Assembly (NCBI GenBank): GCA_039933105.1
Contig: JBDTOT010000004.1
Location: 88,950-152,949 of the forward strand
Origin: FEN-1219 sp039933105
GTDB lineage: Bacteria; Pseudomonadota; Gammaproteobacteria; Steroidobacterales; Rariloculaceae
Direction of reading: 5' to 3'
DNA: 64,000 bases
A model generated the notes under the pieces. It did not search any database. It saw only the letters and a list, made by a program, of their open reading frames with translations, and was not told the DNA's origin. Both the position numbers and the translations under genes were made by a program. Positions within the stretch are counted from its first letter, which is position 1. Every line of letters starts with the position of its first letter. This document shows, piece after piece, positions 1 through 10,299 of the stretch.

Positions 1-1
1 C

Positions 2-2236
2 CGCACGGTTTCCGGTACGGCCTGGGCACTATCGAGCAACAAACGCTACAACGTGAACCGTCTCGTCGACCTGCTCGGCGAGGAGGACATCTCGAAGCCC
101 GCCGTGATCGAAGTTCTGACGGCGCACAAGGAACGCTTGAACGTCCGCCAGCTGCTCGGTCAGATCTATTTCCTCCAGCCGAGCGAGAAAGCGGCCGTCT
201 TCAAGCTGATCGACGACGTCGCCGACGAGGAAATGATTCCGGATCTGCTCACGCGCATGGACGGCAAGGATCCGTTGGTCAAGATGCACTTGATCAACGT
301 GATCGCGCGGTTCGATCGGCCGGACGTGAACAAGACGCTCCAGGAGCAACTACGCGACGCGAACAAGCTCGTGCGACAAGCTGCCCTCGTCGGCATCTCG
401 CGCTCGAAGACGAAAGTCGATGTGCAGTTGATCGCGAATTTGCTACTCGACGCCGACCTCGACGTCATGAACAAGGCCGTAGACGTCATTGTCCAACTGA
501 ACCACCCAGAAACGGCCAAATATCTCTTTCCTGCGCTGAAATCCGAAAATGAGTTCAGCCGTCGCGCGGCCGTCGAGATCTTGAATGCAATCGGCACCAC
601 GCACAGCGTGAAGTCTTTGCTCGAAGCCGTAGCCGACGAAGACTGGTGGGTACGCTCGCGTGCGTCCGACGCATTGGCGCGAATCGGCGGGCCTCGCGTC
701 GTCGACGCGGTCCTCGACCTGATACGCGACAAGGACGAGAACCTCCGTCGTGCAGCCATTGAGATCTTAGTCGTATGTCGCGACAAACGTGCCGTCGACA
801 AACTGATCGAGGCATTGCGCGACAAGGACTGGTGGGTCAGCGAACGCGCCGCAGACGCACTGGCGGAGCTGGGCGACGCGAAAGCGCTACCCGCGTTGTT
901 CGAAATGGTTGCCAAGAACGATCGCTCGTTGCCGGTCGCCCTGAATGCCGTCGGCAAGCTCGGCAACTACAAGGTCCTCGACAAGGTCCTACCCTTCCTG
1001 CAGCGCACCGAGAAAGAGGTGCGTATCGCGGCGATCAATGCCGTCGCGCAACTCGCCGGCGAGCAGCAGGCTGAAGCCGTTCGCCCTTACATTCAGCAGG
1101 CGGCTCAAGGCGGTGACGAGACGGTGCTGAGGGCCGCCAACAAGGCGCTGCAAAAAATCGACGGTAAACTCTCGCCGAGCGGCCGCTTCGTCGGCACCGG
1201 CACACTGAGTGCCGGAACCGTCGCAAGCTCGATGACTGCGCCGCCGATGGCCGCTACAACCAGTCGCGCGGCGCCGCCTCCCTCGCGGCCCCCGCCCCCG
1301 ATAGCCTCGACCTCGACGGCCCGCACTCTGCTGGTCGAAGGCCCCGACGGCGCCGAGCCCACGCCGCCGCCACCGGAAGCGCCATCGTTCGACTTGAGCG
1401 GGCTTCAGGCAGGCGACATGATCGAGGGACGCTACAAGTACATCCAGAAAATCGGCAAGGGCGCGTTCGGCACCGTGGTGCTCGTCGAGGACACGGTCGT
1501 CGAAGAGCGCCTGATCCTGAAGTTTCTGAACGCAAACGTCTCCTCGGACGAAGAGATGTTGAAACGCTTCGTGCACGAGCTGCGATATTCCCGCCGCATC
1601 ACGCACAAGAATGTCATCCGCATCTACGACTTCCTGTACATCGGCGGCGTTTACGCCATCTCGATGGAATACTTCCCTTCGCACACGCTCGGCACCGAGA
1701 TAGCGAACGAGAAACCGATGAAGCCGAAGAAGGCAATCGCCTACTCGGTCGACATCTGCACCGGTATGAGCGTCGCGCACCAGCAAGGCATCATCCACCG
1801 CGATCTGAAGCCGGCAAACATCCTGATCAATGAGGGTGGCCTCGTGAAGATCGTGGACTTCGGCGTCGCCGCAGCCGCAAAGAGCGGCGACACGCAGCTG
1901 ACGAAAACCGGCTACGTGATCGGCTCACCAAAGTACATGGCGCCCGAGCAGATTCTCGGCAAGAAGGTTGACGAGCGCGCCGATATCTACAGCCTCGGCG
2001 TCATTGCCTACGAGATGCTGGCCGGTAACCCGCCCTATAGCCGTGGCGACCACATGTCAGTTATGTATCAACACGTGCAGGGCAAGGCCCAACCGCTGCA
2101 AGAGGCGAACCCGAGTGTTCCACGCGAACTGGCGGACGTCATCACGAAGGCAATGAGCGTCGACAAGGTGAAGCGCCACGCCTCGATGGACGAGCTCCGC
2201 ATGGCGCTCGAGGCCGTAGTTCCAAGCCTGAAGTGA
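2..2236 (+). CDS. HEAT-repeat Ser/Thr protein kinase (5' end outside window)
   Basis: Predicted cytoplasmic Ser/Thr protein kinase with an N-terminal HEAT/Armadillo-type scaffold. The frame is open to the window edge, so the gene probably starts upstream; GTG at 53 is the first start-like codon inside. Counting from 53, residues 1-380 are helical repeats (two near-identical units around DWWV at nt 640-690 and 829-880). Residues 385-450 are a Pro/Ala linker and about 455-727 a kinase domain. The kinase has a glycine loop GKGAFG, the lysine in LILKFL, the HRDLKPAN catalytic loop, DFG and APEQ, so it looks active. No membrane segment or PASTA repeats are seen. It ends 6 nt before a pilT-like gene and is probably co-transcribed with it. 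Substrates are unknown; the neighbours suggest pilus motor control. Confidence 0.85.
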   Translation, partial: RTVSGTAWALSSNKRYNVNRLVDLLGEEDISKPAVIEVLTAHKERLNVRQLLGQIYFLQPSEKAAVFKLIDDVADEEMIPDLLTRMDGKDPLVKMHLINVIARFDRPDVNKTLQEQLRDANKLVRQAALVGISRSKTKVDVQLIANLLLDADLDVMNKAVDVIVQLNHPETAKYLFPALKSENEFSRRAAVEILNAIGTTHSVKSLLEAVADEDWWVRSRASDALARIGGPRVVDAVLDLIRDKDENLRRAAIEILVVCRDKRAVDKLIEALRDKDWWVSERAADALAELGDAKALPALFEMVAKNDRSLPVALNAVGKLGNYKVLDKVLPFLQRTEKEVRIAAINAVAQLAGEQQAEAVRPYIQQAAQGGDETVLRAANKALQKIDGKLSPSGRFVGTGTLSAGTVASSMTAPPMAATTSRAAPPPSRPPPPIASTSTARTLLVEGPDGAEPTPPPPEAPSFDLSGLQAGDMIEGRYKYIQKIGKGAFGTVVLVEDTVVEERLILKFLNANVSSDEEMLKRFVHELRYSRRITHKNVIRIYDFLYIGGVYAISMEYFPSHTLGTEIANEKPMKPKKAIAYSVDICTGMSVAHQQGIIHRDLKPANILINEGGLVKIVDFGVAAAAKSGDTQLTKTGYVIGSPKYMAPEQILGKKVDERADIYSLGVIAYEMLAGNPPYSRGDHMSVMYQHVQGKAQPLQEANPSVPRELADVITKAMSVDKVKRHASMDELRMALEAVVPSLK

Positions 2237-2242
2237 GACACG

Positions 2243-3334
2243 ATGGCCCGTATTGATGCATTCCTGAAACTCGGCACGGCGCAGGGCTGCTCCGACATCC
2301 ACCTCGCCGTGGGTGTACCGCCGATGCTGCGCCTGCACGGCGATCTGATGCCGATCAAATTTCGCGACCTCGGCGACCAGGAGCTCGAAGGCTACGTCGA
2401 AGAGATATTGAGCGACTCGCAGAAGGATCGTTTTCGGCGCGGCGAGGATATCGATTTTTCGTACATCAGCGGCGAGGGTGGCCGGTTTCGCGTCAACGTC
2501 TATCACAAGGCGACGGGCGTCGGCGCCACGTTTCGGAACATTCCGAGCCTGATCCCGAGCCTCGACAGCCTGGGTCTTCCGCCCGTGATTCAGAAGTTCT
2601 GCGACCTGCACCAAGGCATGGTGCTCGTCACAGGCTCGACTGGCACGGGCAAGTCGACGACGCTCGCGGCGATGATCGACTACATCAATACCACCAGCAA
2701 CTGCAATATCATCAGCCTCGAGGACCCGATCGAGTTCGTGCACAACAGCAAGCGCTCGCAGATCATTCAACGCGAGCTCGGCACCCACATCCCGAGTTTC
2801 GCCGAGGGCGTGCGCGCGAGTTTGCGCGAAGACCCCGACGTGATCCTTGTCGGCGAGCTGCGTGACGGCGACACCATCAGTATGGCCATGACGGCCGCCG
2901 AGACAGGCCATCTCGTGCTCGGCACGCTGCACACCACGAGCGCGGTTAAATCCGTCGACCGCATCATCGATGCGCTGCCGGCCGACCAGCGCGAACAGAC
3001 CAAGAGCTTTCTCGCGCACAGCCTGCACGCCGTTGTCACGCAGAATCTCATCAAGACGCCCGACGGGCGCGGCCGCCGCGCCGTCGTCGAGGTCTTGGTG
3101 ATGAACCGCGCGATCGCGAAACTGATCATGACGGAGCAAACGCACCAGATCCCGGCCAACCTGCAAACGGGCAAGGACGTAGGTATGCAGCTCATGGACC
3201 AGGCGCTATTGAACGGGATCCAGGCCAAGCAGATAGACCCGGACGATGCCTATCGCTTCGCGGTCGACCGCAAGAGGTTCGAGCGTTTCGTCACCGACAC
3301 GACCGTACTGCCGAGTGGCGTCAGCGTAGGCTGA
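2243..3334 (+). CDS. pilT: PilT-family type IV pilus ATPase (first paralogue)
   Basis: Hexameric secretion-superfamily ATPase expected to power pilus retraction at the inner-membrane base. It has 363 residues. Walker A GSTGTGKSTT lies near residue 133, an Asp box is ISLEDPIEF, Walker B is VILVGELRD and the His box is GHLVLGTLHT. The C-terminal helix with the PilT AIRNLI-type motif reads AIAKLI, so it is recognisable but diverged. An N-terminal PAS-like domain (SDIHLAVG) is present. It sits 6 nt after the kinase and 10 nt before a second PilT paralogue. PilT and PilU cannot be told apart with certainty by eye; the complete Walker B glutamate favours an active motor. Confidence 0.85.
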   Translation: MARIDAFLKLGTAQGCSDIHLAVGVPPMLRLHGDLMPIKFRDLGDQELEGYVEEILSDSQKDRFRRGEDIDFSYISGEGGRFRVNVYHKATGVGATFRNIPSLIPSLDSLGLPPVIQKFCDLHQGMVLVTGSTGTGKSTTLAAMIDYINTTSNCNIISLEDPIEFVHNSKRSQIIQRELGTHIPSFAEGVRASLREDPDVILVGELRDGDTISMAMTAAETGHLVLGTLHTTSAVKSVDRIIDALPADQREQTKSFLAHSLHAVVTQNLIKTPDGRGRRAVVEVLVMNRAIAKLIMTEQTHQIPANLQTGKDVGMQLMDQALLNGIQAKQIDPDDAYRFAVDRKRFERFVTDTTVLPSGVSVG

Positions 3335-3344
3335 GGGAAGCACC

Positions 3345-4403
3345 GTGTCGCTGATCAACGAGTTTCTGAAGAGCATGCAAATGCGTAAGGGGTCGGACCT
3401 GCACGTGGTTGCGGGTGACCCGCCGCGCATGCGCGTGCACGGCGATCTGATCACGCTCGACAATACGCGGCTCGATCCCGAGGAGCTCAAAGCCGAGCTT
3501 TTCTCGATCATGTCCGAGCAGTCGATTGCCCAATTCAACCAGCACGACTCTGCCGACTTCGCGCACGCCATCCCCGAGGTAGCGCGCTTCCGCGTGAATG
3601 TGTTCCGCCACCTGCACGGCGTGGGCGCCGTGTTCCGGGGCATTCCGTCGAAGGCGCTGACGCTCGAAGAGCTGAAGATGCCGAAAGCGCTGCACGAGCT
3701 CGCCACCGCTACCCGCGGCCTGATCCTTGTAACCGGCAAGACAGGCTCCGGCAAGTCGACCACGCTCGCCGCGGTGATCGACGCAATCAATAGCCGCCTG
3801 AAGGGTCACATTCTCACGATCGAAGATCCCATCGAGTTCGTACATCAACGCAAGCAGTGCCTGATCAGCCAGCGCGAGATCGGCCTACACGCACCGTCGT
3901 TCGCCGCAGCCCTGCATTCTGCGTTGCGCGAAGATCCGAACGCAATTCTCGTCGGTGAAATGCGCGACCTCGAGACAATGAGCATTGCGATGACAGCCGC
4001 CGAGATGGGCGTGCTCGTCATGGGCACGCTGCACACGAACGGCGCGGCCGCCACGATCGACCGCGTCGTGAATATTTTTCCGGCCGACAAGCAGGACCAC
4101 GTCCGCAACATGCTATCGACCTCGTTGCGCGGCATCGTGTCGCAACAACTGCTGAAGAAGAAGGACGGCACGGGGCGGCTCGTGGCGCTCGAGATCCTGA
4201 TCAACACCTCGGCTTCCGCCAATCTGATCCGTCAGGGCAAGCTCGAACAGCTGGAAACAGTCATGCAGTCGGGCGCGGCCAACGGCATGTGCACGATGGA
4301 TGGCTCACTGAAGAAGCTCTTCGAGGACGGACAGATCTCCGGCGAAGAGGCCTATCTGCAGGCCATGGACAAATCCAAGTTCGAGCAATTCAAAGACGCC
4401 TGA
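3345..4403 (+). CDS. PilT/PilU-family type IV pilus ATPase (second paralogue)
   Basis: Second retraction-type ATPase, 352 residues, GTG start. Walker A GKTGSGKSTT lies near residue 131, Asp box LTIEDPIEF, Walker B AILVGEMRD, and the His box is GVLVMGTLHT. The motif at the AIRNLI position reads ASANLI, and the C-terminus (GKLEQLETVMQ then EEAYLQAMD) is closer to PilU than the first paralogue is. It directly follows the first paralogue with a 10-nt gap, as pilT and pilU often do. The unusual feature of the operon is the upstream HEAT-repeat kinase in place of the common yggS neighbour. Confidence 0.8.
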   Translation: MSLINEFLKSMQMRKGSDLHVVAGDPPRMRVHGDLITLDNTRLDPEELKAELFSIMSEQSIAQFNQHDSADFAHAIPEVARFRVNVFRHLHGVGAVFRGIPSKALTLEELKMPKALHELATATRGLILVTGKTGSGKSTTLAAVIDAINSRLKGHILTIEDPIEFVHQRKQCLISQREIGLHAPSFAAALHSALREDPNAILVGEMRDLETMSIAMTAAEMGVLVMGTLHTNGAAATIDRVVNIFPADKQDHVRNMLSTSLRGIVSQQLLKKKDGTGRLVALEILINTSASANLIRQGKLEQLETVMQSGAANGMCTMDGSLKKLFEDGQISGEEAYLQAMDKSKFEQFKDA

Positions 4404-4420
4404 GGCCGCAGCTCGCGTGG

Positions 4421-4426
4421 CATAAT
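4421..4426 (+). promoter_or_regulatory. Extended -10 element upstream of metG
   Basis: CATAAT preceded by TGG gives an extended -10 (TGnCATAAT) in the 70-nt gap between the second pilT and metG. Transcription would start near 4433, about 40 nt before the metG start. No good -35 is visible, as is usual for extended -10 promoters. Confidence 0.45.
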
Positions 4427-4473
4427 GCCCGCCAGGCAGCAACGGACGCTGCCTCAGCGGGGAGCCCAGCCAG

Positions 4474-6486
<2,013 letters not shown>

Positions 6487-6489
6487 CCC

Positions 6490-7071
6490 ATGACTGAGCT
6501 CGCGCTGGTCGTGATCGCGGCGGCGCTCGTCAACAATCTCGTGCTGGTGCAAACGCTGGGCGTGGACGCGCTGTTCGGCGCTTCCGACCGCGTCGAAATG
6601 GCGATCGGCACAGCGTTCGTGACCGGGGTCGTGCTGATGATCACCGCGGTCCTGACGCAGGTGGTGGAACGCTACGTGCTGGTGCCGCTCGAGTTGCCGT
6701 ACCTGCGGCTGATTGCTTTCGTGGTGGTTGTGGCCGTCACCGTCCACGTCGCGGGCATCGTCGTGCGGCGCGCTTCGCCGCTCACCAAACGGATGCTCGA
6801 TGTGCCGGCAACGGTCGTCACAGCGAATAGTGCCGTGCTCGGCGTCGCGTTGCTGAATTCCACGGCCAGCCGCAGCCTGGTGGCCGCACTTTGTTACGGT
6901 ATCGGAGCCGCAATCGGCTTCGGCCTCGCACTCATACTGTTCGCGGGACTGCGCGAGCGGCTCGCGCATGCCGACGTGCCGGTGCCGTTTCGCGGCGCCG
7001 CAATCGCATTCGTGACTGCGGGTATCGTGTCCCTCGCGTTCCTGGGGTTCGCCGGCTTCGCGCGTCTTTAG
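6490..7071 (+). CDS. rnfA: Ion-translocating electron transport complex subunit RnfA
   Basis: Integral membrane subunit of the Rnf/Rsx complex, which couples ferredoxin:NAD redox chemistry to ion movement or keeps SoxR reduced. It has 193 residues, six predicted membrane helices, and the family start ELALVVIAAALVNNLVLVQTLG. The VVTANSAVLGVALLN stretch contains the conserved region around the RnfA/E iron-binding cysteines, but the second-half cysteine position is not Cys here; the equivalents would need an alignment. It follows metG by 3 nt. rnfB and rnfC, which normally come next, are missing. Confidence 0.93.
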   Translation: MTELALVVIAAALVNNLVLVQTLGVDALFGASDRVEMAIGTAFVTGVVLMITAVLTQVVERYVLVPLELPYLRLIAFVVVVAVTVHVAGIVVRRASPLTKRMLDVPATVVTANSAVLGVALLNSTASRSLVAALCYGIGAAIGFGLALILFAGLRERLAHADVPVPFRGAAIAFVTAGIVSLAFLGFAGFARL

Positions 7072-7081
7072 GCAACCGGCC

Positions 7082-7147
7082 ATGGTCGACCACGTCTTCG
7101 AGCTGCACTTGAGCGGCGGCATTCTGCTGCTGGCCGACGAGACCTGA
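7082..7147 (+). pseudogene. 21-codon ORF, possible rnfC N-terminal remnant
   Basis: Between rnfA and rnfD, where rnfB (about 180 codons) and rnfC (500 or more) normally lie, there is only this ATG-to-TGA frame. It encodes MVDHVFELHLSGGILLLADE plus a final Thr. The GGI followed seven residues later by Thr lines up with the GGIHPPE-K-T start of RnfC proteins. This could be the scar of a deletion that removed rnfB and most of rnfC. The match is only a few residues, so it is suggestive and not proof. Confidence 0.3.
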
Positions 7148-7148
7148 T

Positions 7149-8183
7149 ATGCACTTCGAGCAGACATCCGCGCCGCACGCACCTCCGCTTGTCAGCGTGG
7201 CAGTCGTCATGCAACGCGTGTTGTTCGCGCTGTTGCCGGCGGCGCTGTGCTACACCTGGTTCTTCGGCTACGGCCTGCTGATCAATTTCGTTCTCGTCGC
7301 CCTAGGTGCGGTGCTGACCGAGGCAACCGTGCTGCGGCTACGCGGCCGCGGTACGCGGCAGGCTCTGCGCGACTACAGCGCGCTCGTGACCGCCGCGCTC
7401 CTGTCGTTTGCGCTCCCGCCTCTTGTCCCAGCATGGATTCCGTTGCTCGGCGGCGGCATCGCGATCTTGCTCGCGAAGCAACTCTACGGCGGTCTCGGCA
7501 AGAACCTGTTCAATCCGGCCATGGTCGGCTACGTCGTGCTCCTGATCTCGTTCCCCGTCGAGATGACGCAGTGGGTGCCGCCGCAGATGGGCGACATCGA
7601 CTATCACGGCCTCTCGTTCTTCCAGCAACTGAACTACTCGCTCCTTGGACATCTGCCCGCCACGCTCGACGTCGACGCTCTGACACGAGCCACGCCTCTC
7701 GACGTCGTGAAAGAAGGCGTACGCTCGGGCCGCAGCTTCTTCGAGATTCGCGGCGGAGCACTGTTCGGCGACTTCGGCGGCCGCGGGTGGGAGTGGGTTG
7801 CGAACTTGATCTTCGTGGGCGGCCTGTATCTGCTCTACGCCGGCGTCATTCGCTGGCACATTCCGGTCGCCATGCTCGCGGGCCTACTCGTGCCGGCCGG
7901 CGTGTTCTCCTTCATCGACCCTGCGCACTACGCGTCCGCGGGCTTCCATCTATTCAGCGGCGCCAGCATGCTCGGCGCCTTTTTCATTGCCACAGACCCC
8001 GTATCGGCTGCGGCGACAGTGCGCGGCCGCTTCATTTATGGCGCCGGCATCGGACTCTTGACGTACGTGCTGCGCACGTGGGGTAGCTACCCGGACGGTC
8101 TCGCATTCGCCGTGCTGCTGATGAACGCCGCGGTACCCCTCATCGACCGCTATACCCGGCCGCGAATCTATGGCCAAAGGTGA
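7149..8183 (+). CDS. rnfD: Ion-translocating electron transport complex subunit RnfD
   Basis: Multi-pass membrane subunit of Rnf that normally carries a covalent FMN. It has 344 residues and begins two codons after the 21-codon ORF. Family stretches GGLGKNLFNPAMVGYV and LGAFFIATDPVS are intact. The ApbE flavinylation motif, usually D-x-x-S/T-G-A-T, reads DALTRAT at residues 176-182: the acceptor-type Thr182 is kept but the glycine is Arg180 (codon CGA). Its last 14 nt overlap rnfG. Function may be altered both by this change and by the lack of adjacent rnfB and rnfC. Confidence 0.92.
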   Translation: MHFEQTSAPHAPPLVSVAVVMQRVLFALLPAALCYTWFFGYGLLINFVLVALGAVLTEATVLRLRGRGTRQALRDYSALVTAALLSFALPPLVPAWIPLLGGGIAILLAKQLYGGLGKNLFNPAMVGYVVLLISFPVEMTQWVPPQMGDIDYHGLSFFQQLNYSLLGHLPATLDVDALTRATPLDVVKEGVRSGRSFFEIRGGALFGDFGGRGWEWVANLIFVGGLYLLYAGVIRWHIPVAMLAGLLVPAGVFSFIDPAHYASAGFHLFSGASMLGAFFIATDPVSAAATVRGRFIYGAGIGLLTYVLRTWGSYPDGLAFAVLLMNAAVPLIDRYTRPRIYGQR

Positions 8184-8829
8184 AAGCAACGTCGTACTGA
8201 CCGCGGTCGTCGCCGGCGTGCTCGCGGTGGCGGCGTTCTTCGGCGTGCGCGCGGCGTACGATTTCAGCCACGAGCGCATCGCAATGAATCAGCGCGCACG
8301 ACTCGTCGCGCGACTGAACAGCGTGCTCGATCCGGCGCTGCTCGGCCACGATCTAACCACGACACGTTTGAGCTTCTCGGACGTAGAACTGCTCGGCAGC
8401 TCCACTCCGATCGACGTGTTCGTGCTCAGCGACCACGGGCAGCCAGTCGCAACGGTGCTCACGAGCGTCGCTCCGCACGGGTACAACGCGCCTATCGACC
8501 TGATCGTTGGCGTGGGCGCCGATTCGAGCGTCACCGGGGTTCGCGCCGTGCGCTACCGTGAAACGCCGGGGCTAGGCGACATGATCAACCGCGACAAGAG
8601 CAGCTGGATCGAACAGTTTCGCGGCAAGAGTCTGCTTTCACCAGCGCGCGAGACGTGGCTCGTCAAACAGGACAAAGGCCAGTTCGATTCGATCACGGGA
8701 GCCACGGTCACGTCGCGCGCCGTCGTCGCTGCGGTGAAAAACGCATTGCTATACTTCGAGCAGCATCGCGACGCCATCTACAACGCGGCTCGAGAAACCG
8801 CAGTCACCGAGCATGAGCCCGACCTCTAA
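8170..8829 (+). CDS. rnfG: Ion-translocating electron transport complex subunit RnfG
   Basis: Membrane-anchored periplasmic subunit with covalently bound FMN. It has 219 residues, one N-terminal membrane helix (about 8-28) and an FMN-binding domain. The flavinylation motif DSITGAT at residues 173-179 is canonical, with Thr179 as predicted acceptor. This contrasts with the altered motif in RnfD next door. It overlaps rnfD by 14 nt and rnfE by 17 nt, so translation is coupled. Confidence 0.93.
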   Translation: MAKGESNVVLTAVVAGVLAVAAFFGVRAAYDFSHERIAMNQRARLVARLNSVLDPALLGHDLTTTRLSFSDVELLGSSTPIDVFVLSDHGQPVATVLTSVAPHGYNAPIDLIVGVGADSSVTGVRAVRYRETPGLGDMINRDKSSWIEQFRGKSLLSPARETWLVKQDKGQFDSITGATVTSRAVVAAVKNALLYFEQHRDAIYNAARETAVTEHEPDL

Positions 8830-9466
8830 CAACCTTCGCACCACGGTCGTCGATAAACTCTGGCGCAACAACCTGACGTTCGTCCAGCTCCTCGGGCTGT
8901 CGCCGTTACTCGCGGTCACGACGTCGGCAGTCAACGGCCTGGCGCTCGGCCTCGCAACCGCAGCCGTCGTGCTCTTGACGAACATCGTGATCTCGCTCGT
9001 ACAGCGCGCCGTCGCGCCCGCGTGGCGCATACCGTTGTTCATTCTGGTTGCGGCGGCGCTCGTGACGGGCGTCGATCTCGTGAGCAACGCACTATTCGAC
9101 GACTTGCACGAAGCGTTGGGGCTGTACATCGCGCTGATCGCAGCAAACTGCGCGCTGGTCGCGCAGGCAGACACGGTCGCAACTCGCCGCCCGGTCGTCG
9201 AAGCGACGTTGTCTGGCCTCGCCACCGGCCTCGGCGCCCTCGGCGTGCTCGTGCTGCTCGGAGGGCTTCGCGAAATCACGGGCCAGGGCACATTGTTCGC
9301 GGGTATGGCGACGCTGTTCGGCCCCGGCGCCGCTGCGCTCCGACTGAACTTTCACTTCTCTGGGATGTTGATCGCTTTACTGCCGCCGGGTGCGTTCTTC
9401 GGCGTGGCTGCACTGCTGGCGCTCAGGGCTCGACTCACCCAGCCATGCGCGGACTCGGCGCAGTGA
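8813..9466 (+). CDS. rnfE: Ion-translocating electron transport complex subunit RnfE
   Basis: Membrane subunit homologous to RnfA, with six predicted helices. It has 217 residues. Family motifs are LWRNNLTFVQLLGLSPLLAVT at the N-terminus, LYIALIAANCALVAQAD with the conserved Cys, and GGLREITGQGTLF. It overlaps rnfG by 17 nt; its TGA stop overlaps the GTG start of nth. Confidence 0.93.
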   Translation: MSPTSNNLRTTVVDKLWRNNLTFVQLLGLSPLLAVTTSAVNGLALGLATAAVVLLTNIVISLVQRAVAPAWRIPLFILVAAALVTGVDLVSNALFDDLHEALGLYIALIAANCALVAQADTVATRRPVVEATLSGLATGLGALGVLVLLGGLREITGQGTLFAGMATLFGPGAAALRLNFHFSGMLIALLPPGAFFGVAALLALRARLTQPCADSAQ

Positions 9467-10098
9467 ACGCTGCGCGCAGACGCAAGATCTACGAACGATT
9501 TGCCGCCGCGAGTCCCGCTCCGCGCACGGAGCTCGTTTATGGCACGCCCTTCGAGCTGTTGGTCGCCGTTGTGCTATCGGCGCAAGCAACGGACGTCGGC
9601 GTGAACAAGGCTACGGCGAAGCTGTTCTCTGTCGCGAACACTCCCGCCGCGATTCTCGCGCTCGGCGAGGATGGCCTGAAGAGCTACATCAAGACGATCG
9701 GTCTCTTCAACACCAAGGCGAGGAACATTCTGAAGACGTGTCACGCGCTGGTCGCGGAGCATGGCGGCGAAGTACCGCGCGACCGCGACGCGCTGGAGGC
9801 ATTGCCGGGCGTCGGACGAAAGACGGCCAACGTGATTCTGAACTCGGCGTTCGGCGAGCCTACGATTGCCGTCGACACGCACATCTTTCGCGTGGCAAAC
9901 CGAACCGGCATCGCGCACGGCACGAACGTCCGCATCGTCGAAAACGAGCTCGTGCGCGTTACGCCGGACGAGTTCAAGCTTAACGCGCACCACTGGTTGC
10001 TCCTGCACGGACGCTACATCTGCAAGGCGCGCAAGCCCGCGTGCCCGATCTGCCTGATCGCAGATCTCTGCGAGTACGCGGACAAAACGCCGGCCTAG
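9463..10098 (+). CDS. nth: Endonuclease III
   Basis: DNA glycosylase/AP lyase that removes oxidised pyrimidines. It has 211 residues, the same as the E. coli enzyme. The catalytic Lys is in LPGVGRKTANV and the Asp in AVDTHIFR; the 4Fe-4S ligands are C-x6-C-x2-C-x5-C at the C-terminus. I choose GTG at 9463, which forms a GTGA overlap with rnfE and aligns with the E. coli start; ATG at 9445 would add six residues. A much longer in-frame extension back to 9022 runs inside rnfE and is not used. nth is the usual last gene of rnf operons. Confidence 0.95.
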   Translation: MNAARRRKIYERFAAASPAPRTELVYGTPFELLVAVVLSAQATDVGVNKATAKLFSVANTPAAILALGEDGLKSYIKTIGLFNTKARNILKTCHALVAEHGGEVPRDRDALEALPGVGRKTANVILNSAFGEPTIAVDTHIFRVANRTGIAHGTNVRIVENELVRVTPDEFKLNAHHWLLLHGRYICKARKPACPICLIADLCEYADKTPA

Positions 10099-10137
10099 TA
10101 CACGCGTAGCGTTCCCCGCCCGCACCCGGTTTCTGGA

Positions 10138-10155
10138 CTCCGCATATTTGCGGAG
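10138..10155 (+). other. Perfect 7-bp hairpin downstream of nth
   Basis: CTCCGCA, loop TATT, TGCGGAG. It lies 40 nt after the nth stop. There is no U-run after it, so it is not a standard intrinsic terminator, though it may protect the operon 3' end. Confidence 0.4.
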
Positions 10156-10161
10156 CACGAA

Positions 10162-10190
10162 TTGACGCATAACGTGCATAGTGGTCTAGT
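10162..10190 (+). promoter_or_regulatory. Candidate promoter for the cassette genes
   Basis: TTGACG (10162-10167), a 17-nt spacer and TCTAGT (10185-10190). The -35 matches five of six consensus bases and the -10 four of six. It points into the cassette region and could act like an integron Pc promoter. This is motif evidence only. Confidence 0.35.
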
Positions 10191-10273
10191 GGAAACAATC
10201 ACCTATGCGCGCGTCATCACGATATACGGCGTTTCGCCGCATTTTTGTTGCGGCGTTACGCTGCCTAGCTACA

Positions 10274-10280
10274 GTTAGGC
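10274..10280 (+). other. GTTAGGC core site at left edge of cassette 1
   Basis: Matches the R' consensus GTTRRRY and lies 20 nt before the first cassette gene. Upstream there is a GTTACGCTGCC stretch but no clear matching R'' and stem. It may be a degenerate attC end or an attI-type site. Confidence 0.5.
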
Positions 10281-10299
10281 CCCAATTGGAGCACTCACG

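Noticed and set aside
9022..9462. Long N-terminal extension of nth
   Set aside because: It lies within rnfE in another frame; the GTG at 9463 gives the exact family length.
10138..10155. Hairpin after nth as an intrinsic terminator
   Set aside because: No U-run follows the stem.
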